DNA from: Anaerolineaceae bacterium UBA2260
GTDB lineage: Bacteria > Chloroflexota > Anaerolineae > Anaerolineales > Anaerolineaceae
Length of the DNA: 43,577 nucleotides
Reading direction: 5' to 3'
Assembly (NCBI GenBank): GCA_002347485.1
Contig: DDXM01000043.1
Coordinates: forward strand, 1-43,577
Shown here: positions 24,308 to 31,703 of the stretch, piece by piece
How positions within the stretch are numbered: position 1 is the stretch's first letter
Layout: each line of letters begins with the position of its first letter
Program-made: the position numbers and the translations under genes
The notes under the pieces: generated by a model
Databases searched by the model: none
The model's input: the letters and a program-made list of their open reading frames with translations, nothing else
Told to the model about the DNA's origin: nothing

Positions 24308-25108
24308 TCAATCCTGGCTGATCCTGGTGCCGGAGCAAACCCCGGAAAGAGCGTTATAGATATTCCCATCCGGTTGGCCGGAAAAGATGCAGACTTCCCT
24401 GCACAACCTGGACCGCACAAGTTTGTGCATGCTCAGAACCTTACTGCGCATTCCACCTGTCACATCCGGGCTTGCGGAGTTCGCCAGGTGTTTTTCGACA
24501 TTACCAATATTCGAAGGAGTGATATGTCTGTAAAGATCGGAACGGGTCGGGAAATCCTTCCAGATGCCCGCTTCGATCCCTGCGAGCAGGATACGCGATG
24601 GGTGAAGCTGAGCGGCAAGGTGTTCGAATTGTTCTTCGGTGGAGAGGATCGTACCGCCAATTTCTGTGTCGAATATCACATCGCCGTAAACGACCGGGAG
24701 AAGGCCGTTCTGTAGCGCGAGTTTGAGCTGGGTAGTCTCCCACGCCACAATCTGATGTGACGCGGTTATTACCTGAGAACAAGGGGAAAATCCGACCACG
24801 GGCAATCCAGCCTGCGCGAGAGTCTCCAACACGATGGTATTTAATGCCCTTGCCTCGCGCCACACGACGGAAAAACCGAGCCATTCTTCGGGCGTTTCAA
24901 CGCCTTTGCGGGTGCCGTATTGCCGCGCGGCGATATGGCCGAAGGAGCCGGAACCATGCCCCAGCAGCAACTTTAACCCCGGGTTGTCGCGTAAACCGCG
25001 CGCGATCTCGTCACCAATGCGTTCGATCACTTCATGCCTGGCGTTGTGGGCGTTGTTCTTATCCGTGATCAACGAGCCACCCAGTTTTAAGAACACCAGT
25101 TCGCTCAC
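24308..25108 (-). CDS. Isopentenyl phosphate kinase
   Basis: A 266-residue amino-acid-kinase-fold enzyme that converts isopentenyl phosphate to isopentenyl diphosphate with ATP. FLKLGGSLITDK (about 5-16) is the nucleotide-binding start. GHGSGSFGHIAA (about 50-61) carries the histidine that defines isopentenyl phosphate kinases and separates them from acetylglutamate and fosfomycin kinases. VVYGDVIFD (about 138-146) and DVTGGMRSKV (about 214-223) complete the pattern. Its ATG overlaps the mevalonate kinase stop by four bases. Together the pair fits the modified mevalonate pathway described in archaea and Chloroflexi, where phosphomevalonate is decarboxylated first and this kinase acts last. 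Confidence 0.93.
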   Translation of the reverse strand: MSELVFLKLGGSLITDKNNAHNARHEVIERIGDEIARGLRDNPGLKLLLGHGSGSFGHIAARQYGTRKGVETPEEWLGFSVVWREARALNTIVLETLAQAGLPVVGFSPCSQVITASHQIVAWETTQLKLALQNGLLPVVYGDVIFDTEIGGTILSTEEQFEHLAAQLHPSRILLAGIEAGIWKDFPTRSDLYRHITPSNIGNVEKHLANSASPDVTGGMRSKVLSMHKLVRSRLCREVCIFSGQPDGNIYNALSGVCSGTRISQD

Positions 25109-26067
25109 AACCTACCCCCTCGCGTGCCAGGGATTTGGGTAACAATGACCTGTTGCGTCCCAGCATTTTTGCAGGCTGCAACTACAGCCTCGATACGCTC
25201 AGATTCTGAAATGGCAATGATAGTACCTCCGCCACCTCCACCGGAAAGCTTTGCCCCCGCCGCACCGGCGTCCAGTGCTGCGTAAACGAGGAGATCCAGT
25301 TCCTGGGTGGAAACTCCCATTTCACGTAGCAATTGGTGATTCTCTGTCAACAGAGAAGCGTTCCTGGTCAGATTGCCTGTTTGAATTATCTCGCGCACCA
25401 GGTCGACGATCTTGCCAATCCTGGCGAAAAGAGATTCGTATTTTTGCTGTTCCTGCAGCCAATCGGCTCTAACGCGGCTAACAGTCTGGACGGTGGAGCT
25501 TGGGGTGCCTGAATTGGCAATGACAAGCGTGAATCCTTCGAGGATTTCCATTCGCTGCGGGGGCTCACCTTTGCGGAAATAAACCGGTTCTTCGTAAGTG
25601 ATGACCGTGTTATCGATCCCGGAAGGCGTGCCGTGGTGGATCTTTTCGACCTCAAAAGCGATTTGATTGACAATCTCATTATCCAGCGGATGCCCGAGGA
25701 ATTGCGCGAGCGCCCGCGCCAGAGATACGCTCACCGCAGCACTTGACCCCAACCCGGCTGCCATGGGGATGCTGGTGTTGATACGGATCTCGCAAGCCGG
25801 GATCGATTTAGTCTTGAGTTCTGCGGCAACAAGGTAAGTCACCGCGCGCAATGGGTGACCTGGATCGAGGTTTTCGAGAAGCGTGTCAAGCTGAATACCC
25901 GGGGCGATCACGCGAACTTCGCCAGCGGGGGCGATCGGCCGGGCGAGGATGGTGGTTTTGGTACGTACCTGTTGAACCGGCAGCGCGATGGCAGGTTGCC
26001 CGTAAACAACGGCGTGTTCGCCGCAAAGAATGACCTTGCCGGGAGCGGATGAAGAAATCGCTGGCAT
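25105..26067 (-). CDS. mvk: Mevalonate kinase
   Basis: A 320-residue GHMP kinase that phosphorylates mevalonate. Motif 1 is SAPGKVILCGEHAVVYGQPA (about 7-26), motif 2 is PMAAGLGSSAAVSVSLARAL (about 100-119), and motif 3 is GAKLSGGGGGGTIIA (about 271-285). The catalytic Asp lies in HGTPSGIDNTV (about 147-157). The signature points to mevalonate kinase over homoserine or galactokinase. It sits between a UbiA-family prenyl transferase (seven-base gap) and isopentenyl phosphate kinase (overlap). Other pathway steps (HMG-CoA synthase/reductase, decarboxylase) are not in this window. Confidence 0.94.
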   Translation of the reverse strand: MPAISSSAPGKVILCGEHAVVYGQPAIALPVQQVRTKTTILARPIAPAGEVRVIAPGIQLDTLLENLDPGHPLRAVTYLVAAELKTKSIPACEIRINTSIPMAAGLGSSAAVSVSLARALAQFLGHPLDNEIVNQIAFEVEKIHHGTPSGIDNTVITYEEPVYFRKGEPPQRMEILEGFTLVIANSGTPSSTVQTVSRVRADWLQEQQKYESLFARIGKIVDLVREIIQTGNLTRNASLLTENHQLLREMGVSTQELDLLVYAALDAGAAGAKLSGGGGGGTIIAISESERIEAVVAACKNAGTQQVIVTQIPGTRGGRL

Positions 26068-26074
26068 AAAAATC

Positions 26075-26947
26075 CTAAAACAGGTAGAAAATGACTATCA
26101 CAGAGGTCGCCCACAGGACAACCGTCACCTGTATCGGGCGGTCCTTGAGTAGGATTTCTTCCGGTTCGCCACCCTGGTCCCGCATTTTGATCAGGTGCAG
26201 ATAGCGGAAGATGCCGTACAGGACGAACGGAATGGTCAACATCATGGCGTGATTGTCAGGCACATTTTCCGCGGAAAAAGTGTAAAGTGAGTAGGCGATG
26301 ACTGTGCTTGCCGAGACCACGGTGATGTACTGGTCGATGAGGTCGATCGAGTAACCGGATAACACTTTGCGGTGGGATTGCGGATTATCGTTGACCAGCA
26401 CCGAAAGCTCGGCACGCCGTTTGCCGAATCCGAGGTAGAGCGCGAGCAGGGTAGTGACCACGTAAAGCCAGGGCGAGAACTGCTGCACCTGGATAACAGA
26501 CACGCCGGCTGCCACGCGCAGCATAAAACAGGCAGCGATCACCATCACGTCGATGATCGGATAGTGTTTCAGCCACTTTGTATAAAAGAGATTCAGTACG
26601 AAGTAAGCCGCGCTGATGGCGAAAAAATCTTTTGACAGGATAAAAGCGCCAACCAGGCTCACCAGTACTAACACGATCGCCACACTTAAAGCTATCGGGA
26701 TGGGCAATTTACCGGAGGCGATTGGCCGGTTCTTTTTTACCGGGTGGTTGAGGTCAGATTCACGATCGAGGATATCATTGATGAGATACACGCTGCTGGC
26801 AAGCAGGCAAAACAGGAAAAAAGCGCCCAGCGTGATCAGGAACGCATCGAGGTCCAATAGTTTGCGGTCGAATACCAGGGCGGCGAAGACGAAGACGTTC
26901 TTTACCCACTGCTTGGGACGCATCGCCTTAAGGATGTATTTCAGCAT
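26075..26947 (-). CDS. Decaprenyl-phosphate phosphoribosyltransferase-like UbiA protein
   Basis: A 290-residue polytopic UbiA-superfamily protein with about eight or nine TM helices. It begins AMRPKQWVKNVFVFAAL, typical of the mycobacterial Rv3806c (DPPR synthase) branch. The first Asp-rich motif is NDILDRESDLNHPVKKNRPI (about 57-76). The second region is KWLKHYPIIDVMVIA followed by LRVAAG (about 124-150). That LKH...D...LR-AG pattern favours transfer of phosphoribose from PRPP onto a polyprenyl phosphate over quinone prenylation. The product would be a precursor of polyprenyl-phospho-ribose or -arabinose, a lipid-linked pentose donor used by GT-C enzymes outside the membrane. It is the first gene of the isoprenoid unit. 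Its start has no ribosome binding site and lies six bases from an extended -10 box. Confidence 0.85.
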   Translation of the reverse strand: MLKYILKAMRPKQWVKNVFVFAALVFDRKLLDLDAFLITLGAFFLFCLLASSVYLINDILDRESDLNHPVKKNRPIASGKLPIPIALSVAIVLVLVSLVGAFILSKDFFAISAAYFVLNLFYTKWLKHYPIIDVMVIAACFMLRVAAGVSVIQVQQFSPWLYVVTTLLALYLGFGKRRAELSVLVNDNPQSHRKVLSGYSIDLIDQYITVVSASTVIAYSLYTFSAENVPDNHAMMLTIPFVLYGIFRYLHLIKMRDQGGEPEEILLKDRPIQVTVVLWATSVIVIFYLF

Positions 26948-26953
26948 GTAGTA

Positions 26954-26962
26954 AATATATCA
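26954..26962 (-). promoter_or_regulatory. Extended -10 promoter, leaderless, for the UbiA-like gene
   Basis: On the minus strand: TG-A-TATATT, then six bases, then the ATG at 26947. Transcription would begin at or beside the start codon. The whole divergent gap to tlyA is only 46 bases. Confidence 0.55.
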
Positions 26963-26981
26963 CAACAGCGTTTTTCGAATG

Positions 26982-26987
26982 TAAAAT
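26982..26987 (+). promoter_or_regulatory. Candidate -10 box for tlyA, leaderless
   Basis: TAAAAT sits six bases before the ATG at 26994. An AAGG touches the ATG directly, too close to work as a ribosome binding site. No convincing -35 box is seen. Confidence 0.4.
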
Positions 26988-26993
26988 TGAAGG

Positions 26994-27821
26994 ATGGAAA
27001 AGAAACGCCTGGATGTCGTTCTGGAAGAGAAGGGACTTGCGCATAGTCGTTCGCAGGCCCAACGCCTGATCATGGCGGGGTCGGTGCGGGTGAATGACCA
27101 GGTGGTGCTTAAACCGAGTGTGAAGGTCCAGGATGCTGACCGGATCGAAGTCAGTCAGCCGGCGCGTTTTGTTTCGCGCGGGGGTGAGAAGCTGCTTGCT
27201 GCGGTAGAGGGTTTTGGATTCACCAATCTAACCGGTAAGATCTGCGTGGATGTGGGCGCTTCCACCGGGGGTTTTACGGATTGCCTGCTGCAACATGGCG
27301 CTGAAAAGGTCTATGCTGTGGATGTGGGCTATGGCGTGCTGGATTGGAAGATCCGCAATGATCCACGAGTGGTGGTGATGGAGAAGACCAATGCCCGCTA
27401 CGTGGAAGGCTTCATGGAGCCCATTGATCTGGTGGTCGTGGACGCGTCTTTCATCTCGTTACGCACACTGCTGCCGGTGATCAATAAGTGGTTTGTACAC
27501 GGTCATGGGGCGGTGATCGCGTTGATCAAGCCTCAGTTTGAAGCCGGGCGTGCCGAAACCGCGCGCGGCAGCGGGGTGATCCGCGACCCGGAAGTGCATC
27601 GAAACGTACTCGAAACCATCCTCACTTTCTCGCAGGAGGAAGGCTTCGGGGTGAAAGGGCTGATCCGCTCACCGCTGACCGGACCCAAGGGGAATATTGA
27701 ATTCCTGGTCCAGCTCGAGCTTCCCATGCTGCATGAACTGGATATATCATCGCTGGTGAACGCCGTGTTACCACAACCCGACGATCCTGAACCTTCCAAC
27801 CAACCCTCAGCGTCAAATTGA
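26994..27821 (+). CDS. tlyA: TlyA-family rRNA 2'-O-methyltransferase
   Basis: A 275-residue protein. An N-terminal S4 RNA-binding domain (about 4-62: RLDVVLEEKGLAHSRSQAQR) is followed by an FtsJ-like methyltransferase domain (about 65-250). The SAM-binding loop is DVGASTGGFTDCLL (about 86-99). The catalytic K-D-K-E type residues are spread through KLL, VVVDASFISLR, ALIKPQFE and IEFLVQL. TlyA methylates C1409 of 16S and C1920 of 23S rRNA in mycobacteria; similar proteins are also annotated as hemolysins, without good reason. It diverges from the UbiA-like gene and precedes lepA by 23 bases. Confidence 0.95.
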   Translation: MEKKRLDVVLEEKGLAHSRSQAQRLIMAGSVRVNDQVVLKPSVKVQDADRIEVSQPARFVSRGGEKLLAAVEGFGFTNLTGKICVDVGASTGGFTDCLLQHGAEKVYAVDVGYGVLDWKIRNDPRVVVMEKTNARYVEGFMEPIDLVVVDASFISLRTLLPVINKWFVHGHGAVIALIKPQFEAGRAETARGSGVIRDPEVHRNVLETILTFSQEEGFGVKGLIRSPLTGPKGNIEFLVQLELPMLHELDISSLVNAVLPQPDDPEPSNQPSASN

Positions 27822-27828
27822 AATAAGG

Positions 27829-27834
27829 TATACT
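27829..27834 (+). promoter_or_regulatory. Candidate -10 box for lepA, near-leaderless
   Basis: TATACT lies ten bases before the ATG at 27845, in the 23-base tlyA-lepA gap. The only AGG lies upstream of this box (27826-27828), too far from the ATG to serve it. The -35 position inside tlyA is a poor match. Confidence 0.4.
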
Positions 27835-27844
27835 TTACTCCGAT

Positions 27845-29644
27845 ATGGCTGCAGACCTGATCCGCAACTTTTGTATCATTGCGCATGTTGACCATGGTAA
27901 ATCCACCCTGGCAGACCGCATGCTGCAGCTCACCGGGACCGTTTCAGACCGTGAAATGGTCGAGCAGGTGCTCGACAGTATGGACCTGGAACGTGAAAAA
28001 GGCGTCACGATCAAGGCTTCAGCCGTGCGCATGAACTACAACTACCATGGTACGGTTTACGAGCTCAACCTTATTGACACCCCTGGGCATGTGGACTTCA
28101 ACTACGAAGTCAGCCGCGCGCTCGAGGCGTGCGAGGGAGCGCTGCTGGTGGTGGATGCTACCCAGGGCGTCGAAGCGCAAACGCTCGCCAATCTTTATCT
28201 TGCCGTCGAATCTGGTCTGACCATCATCCCGGTGATCAATAAGATCGACCTGGCCTCCGCCCGACCGGACGAGGTGGCGGAGGAGATCGAAGCCCTGCTG
28301 GGTACTCCGGCTGAATCGATCCTGCGCGTGTCTGCCAAGGATGGGGTTAATGTGGAAGAGGTGCTCGACGCCATCGTGACCCAGATACCGGCGCCCAAGG
28401 GTATTGACGATGTGCCACTGCGCGCACTTATTTTTGACAGCCATTATGATTCATATAAAGGGGTTGTTGCGTATGTGCGCGTGATGGAAGGCAGGGTAAA
28501 ACCGGATACCTCTCTTCGCCTGATGGCAACCCGCGCGGATGTAAAACCGGTAGAGATTGGCGTGTTCGCCCCCGGAATGATCCCAGTACAGGAATTGAAC
28601 GCGGGTGATGTGGGATACATTGCCACCGGATTGAAGACCGTCAAAGAATGCCGCGTGGGTGATACTTTCACGCTCACAGCCAACCCGGCTGAGAAACCTC
28701 TTCCCGGTTACCGCCACCCCAAGCCGATGGTTTTTGCTGGTATCTACCCGGTTGAGGGCGAAGATTACGATGAGCTGAAAGAAGCGCTTGAGCGCTTGCA
28801 GTTGAATGACGCTTCTTTGGTTTATGAGCCAGAGACTTCGCAAGCGCTAAACTTCGGTTTCCGTTGCGGATTCCTGGGATTGTTTCACATGGAGATCATC
28901 CAGGAACGCATTGAGCGTGAATATAACCTGAATATCGTGGTCACAGCTCCCTCGGTGGAGTATGAGGTGGTGTTGCTGACGGGAGATATCGTGCGCATCT
29001 CCTCGCCCGCCAGGCTGCCGGACGAAGCCCAAATTGCCGAAGTGCGCGAACCCTGGATGCGCCTGGAAGTGATCACCCCCACGGAATTTTACGGCACCAT
29101 TATGGAACTGGCGATCAAGCGCCGGGGAACATTCATTTCGCAGGATTATCCCGCTCCGAACCGCGTCCAGTTAAACTATGATATTCCGCTCTCTGAACTG
29201 ATCGTGGATTTCTTCGATGACTTGAAATCGCGCACGCGCGGTTACGCCTCGATGGATTATCACTTACTGGATTACCGCCCCGGCAACCTTGTGAAGCTCG
29301 AAATACTGGTGGACAACGAGCCGGTGGATGCGCTGGCGGTCATCGTTCACAAGGAAGATGCCTATCACAAGGGGCAGGCTTTGATCACCAAGCTTAAAAA
29401 ACTCATCCCGCGCCAATTATTCGATGTAGCCATCCAGGCTTCTGCCAGTGGTCGGGTGATCTCGCGCGCGAATGTGAAGGCTTTACGCAAGGATGTGCTT
29501 GCCAAATGTTATGGCGGAGATATCACGCGCAAAAAGAAACTGCTCGAAAAACAGAAAAAGGGTAAACGCCGCATGAAGATGATCGGCGATGTGGAGATTC
29601 CGCAGGAAGCGTTCATGGCGGTCTTGAAACTGGAGGATGATTGA
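27845..29644 (+). CDS. lepA: Elongation factor 4 (LepA) GTPase
   Basis: A 599-residue translational GTPase. G1 is AHVDHGKSTLADRM (about 12-25), the switch region REKGVTIKASAVRM (about 50-63), G3 DTPGHVDF (about 77-84), and G4 NKIDL (about 131-135). EF-G-like domains II, III and V follow (GFRCGFLGLFHMEIIQERIE at about 340-359). The LepA-specific C-terminal domain ends with KCYGGDITRKKKLLEKQKKG and a basic tail. LepA acts on stalled or back-translocating ribosomes and in 30S assembly. Its final TGA overlaps the TTG start of the next membrane protein, so envelope genes are co-transcribed with it. Confidence 0.98.
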   Translation: MAADLIRNFCIIAHVDHGKSTLADRMLQLTGTVSDREMVEQVLDSMDLEREKGVTIKASAVRMNYNYHGTVYELNLIDTPGHVDFNYEVSRALEACEGALLVVDATQGVEAQTLANLYLAVESGLTIIPVINKIDLASARPDEVAEEIEALLGTPAESILRVSAKDGVNVEEVLDAIVTQIPAPKGIDDVPLRALIFDSHYDSYKGVVAYVRVMEGRVKPDTSLRLMATRADVKPVEIGVFAPGMIPVQELNAGDVGYIATGLKTVKECRVGDTFTLTANPAEKPLPGYRHPKPMVFAGIYPVEGEDYDELKEALERLQLNDASLVYEPETSQALNFGFRCGFLGLFHMEIIQERIEREYNLNIVVTAPSVEYEVVLLTGDIVRISSPARLPDEAQIAEVREPWMRLEVITPTEFYGTIMELAIKRRGTFISQDYPAPNRVQLNYDIPLSELIVDFFDDLKSRTRGYASMDYHLLDYRPGNLVKLEILVDNEPVDALAVIVHKEDAYHKGQALITKLKKLIPRQLFDVAIQASASGRVISRANVKALRKDVLAKCYGGDITRKKKLLEKQKKGKRRMKMIGDVEIPQEAFMAVLKLEDD

Positions 29645-30675
29645 GCCCGTCTCAACGGGGGAATGCTCGCAAGCTGCTGCGCTGGCTGCCGGGGGTGGTG
29701 ATCAGCGCGATTGCCATCTACGCGATTATCCATTTCACCGAAGGCCAGGATTTTAGCACGGCGCTGCGCTCGGTGAATCCCTGGTTCGTGATCTTTTTGA
29801 TCGCTTTTTCTGTAGTAACGTTGTTGGTCCGAAGCATCGCCTGGCGGAAGATATTGGGAGGACAGGTTCCGCTGAAGACTTGTTTCTTTGGCGTCAGCGA
29901 GGGGTACTTTCTGAATAATCTCTTCCCCTTGCGCGCTGGTGAGGTTGGGCGGGCGCTCTTTGTAGGAAAGGCATCCGGCCTGGGGATGATGCACATCCTA
30001 TCCACCATCCTCATCGAGCGGGCGTTTGATATCATCTTCGCCGCCAGCATATTGCTGATCACTCTTCCCCTTGTGGTTGGCGCTGAATGGATCAGACCTG
30101 TCGCGTTCATAGCTTTCGTGGGGGTGATCGCCGGGCTGGCTTTCCTCTTTTTTGTATCCATCAACCGGCAGAAACTTCAGGCTTGGATCCAGAACCGGGA
30201 TTTGCGCCCAGGATTTTTCAAACAGCGGGTCCTTCCGCAGGTCAACAAGCTCATGGATGGACTTTCGGCGCTGGTGCACCCGGGGCAATTCTTTCTCAGC
30301 TTCATGTGGATCGGGATTAACTGGACGATGTGGATCGTCATGTACCATGCCACGGTTGCCCAACTCGCTCCACAAGCGCCCATCTGGTGGGGCGGATTTA
30401 TCGGCAGCATACTCTCGCTGGGTGTCGCCATCCCTGCCGCGCCGGCATCGGTTGGCGTCTATGAAGCATCGGTGGTCGGCGCGTTTGCTATACTCGGTGT
30501 TTCAAACAGCGCCGGCCTGGCGTACGCCATCGTGCTGCACCTGGTGCAGATCGTGGTCACCACCACATTCGGTTTGTGGGGCATGATCCGTGATGGACGC
30601 AGTTTTTCTTCCCTGCTGGCACCCCTTATGGAAGAACAGCAGGAGGACCAAATCGCAACAAGTGAGGAGCATTAA
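29641..30675 (+). CDS. UPF0104 / lysylphosphatidylglycerol synthase TM-region family protein
   Basis: A 344-residue polytopic protein with about eight helices. It belongs to the flippase-like LPG_synthase_TM family: EGYFLNNLFPLRAGEVGRAL (about 86-105) followed by STILIERAFDIIFA (about 121-134) is the family core (N-x-x-xPxRxGE-x-x-R, then ER-x-x-D). It lacks the C-terminal lysyl-transferase domain of MprF. Relatives are usually found beside glycosyltransferases and are suspected of moving lipid-linked intermediates, although no substrate is known. The TTG start is preceded by GGAGG and overlaps the lepA stop (TTGA). It ends TAATG into the epimerase gene. A role in lipid-linked sugar export is inferred from the neighbours. 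Confidence 0.85.
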   Translation: MSPSQRGNARKLLRWLPGVVISAIAIYAIIHFTEGQDFSTALRSVNPWFVIFLIAFSVVTLLVRSIAWRKILGGQVPLKTCFFGVSEGYFLNNLFPLRAGEVGRALFVGKASGLGMMHILSTILIERAFDIIFAASILLITLPLVVGAEWIRPVAFIAFVGVIAGLAFLFFVSINRQKLQAWIQNRDLRPGFFKQRVLPQVNKLMDGLSALVHPGQFFLSFMWIGINWTMWIVMYHATVAQLAPQAPIWWGGFIGSILSLGVAIPAAPASVGVYEASVVGAFAILGVSNSAGLAYAIVLHLVQIVVTTTFGLWGMIRDGRSFSSLLAPLMEEQQEDQIATSEEH

Positions 30676-31703
30676 TGTCTGGTTATACATTGATTACCGG
30701 GGGAGCTGGTTTTATCGGATCCAATTACGCGGCGCGCTGCCTTTCGCGCGGGGAGGAAGTGGTCATTTTTGATAATCTCTCCCGCCGCGGCGCGGATCGC
30801 AACATCGAGTGGTTGAGCGACCAGTTCAACCGCAAATCATTCACCCTGGTCAAGGCGGATATCCGCGACGCGGAAACGATTAAAACCGCAGCTAAAGGCG
30901 CGGACCGCATCGTGCATCTCGCGGCGCAGGTCGCGGTGACCACTTCGGTGACAGACCCGGCGACTGATTTCGCGATCAACGCGGGCGGGACCTTTAATGC
31001 CCTTGAAGCCGCGCGTTCCTCCGGCAAAAAGCCTGCTTTTCTTTATGCTTCCACCAATAAGGTATACGGCGGCATGGAAGAGGTAGAGGTTGTTGAGCTC
31101 GAAAAACGCTATGATTACCGGGACCTCCCCGAGGGGGCGTCTGAATTGCAGCCGCTTGACTTTCATTCCCCATATGGCTGCTCCAAGGGTACCGGGGATC
31201 AATACACGCGCGACTACCACCGCATCTACGGTTTACCGACGGTGGTGCTGCGTCAATCCTGTATTTATGGCACGCGCCAGTTCGGCGTGGAAGACCAGGG
31301 ATGGCTGGCGTGGTTCATCATCGCGGCTGTCACTGGCAGACCGATCACGATTTACGGCAACGGCAAGCAAGTGAGGGACGTGCTCTTCATCGATGACCTG
31401 TTGGACGCCTATGACGCGGCGTTTGCCCATATTGAAACCAGCGCCGGTCAGATTTTCAATGTCGGAGGCGGCAGGCAAAATTCGATCTCCGTCTGGGCCG
31501 AGTTTGGGCCGATGCTCGAAGAACTTGTAGGGCATTCGATCAAGACCAGGCGCAAGGAATGGCGTCCGGGTGACCAGCCGGTTTTTATTTCGGATATTCG
31601 TAAAGCGCAATCCATGCTGGGCTGGCAGCCAAAGGTGGGGGTGGAGCAGGGCATCCAGCGCTTGTTCAATTGGGTGAAGGAGAACCTGGAACTGTTCGCA
31701 TGA
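30675..31703 (+). CDS. NAD-dependent epimerase, CDP-paratose 2-epimerase-like
   Basis: A 342-residue extended short-chain dehydrogenase. The NAD-binding motif is TGGAGFIGSN (about 8-17), and the active-site pair is Tyr167-x3-Lys171 in FHSPYGCSKG. The segments TNKVYGG and LRQSCIYGTRQFGVEDQGW (about 192-212) are characteristic of CDP-paratose/CDP-tyvelose 2-epimerases and close relatives. It should epimerise a nucleotide-linked sugar, although the exact substrate cannot be fixed. None of the CDP-glucose genes (rfbF/G, prt) is nearby, so a UDP- or GDP-sugar is equally possible. It overlaps the UPF0104 gene by one base and the GT4 gene by four. Confidence 0.85.
   Translation: MSGYTLITGGAGFIGSNYAARCLSRGEEVVIFDNLSRRGADRNIEWLSDQFNRKSFTLVKADIRDAETIKTAAKGADRIVHLAAQVAVTTSVTDPATDFAINAGGTFNALEAARSSGKKPAFLYASTNKVYGGMEEVEVVELEKRYDYRDLPEGASELQPLDFHSPYGCSKGTGDQYTRDYHRIYGLPTVVLRQSCIYGTRQFGVEDQGWLAWFIIAAVTGRPITIYGNGKQVRDVLFIDDLLDAYDAAFAHIETSAGQIFNVGGGRQNSISVWAEFGPMLEELVGHSIKTRRKEWRPGDQPVFISDIRKAQSMLGWQPKVGVEQGIQRLFNWVKENLELFA

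Noticed and set aside
23554..24321. A 255-codon open frame on the plus strand opposite dgt
   Set aside because: It is antisense to a well-supported HD-domain gene, its translation lacks any family signature, and it has no ribosome site. It is a by-product of GC-rich codon use in dgt.
24295..24420. A 42-residue N-terminal extension of dgt
   Set aside because: The extension overlaps the end of ipk, is unlike dGTPases, and the ATG at 24294 has a good AAGGA site.
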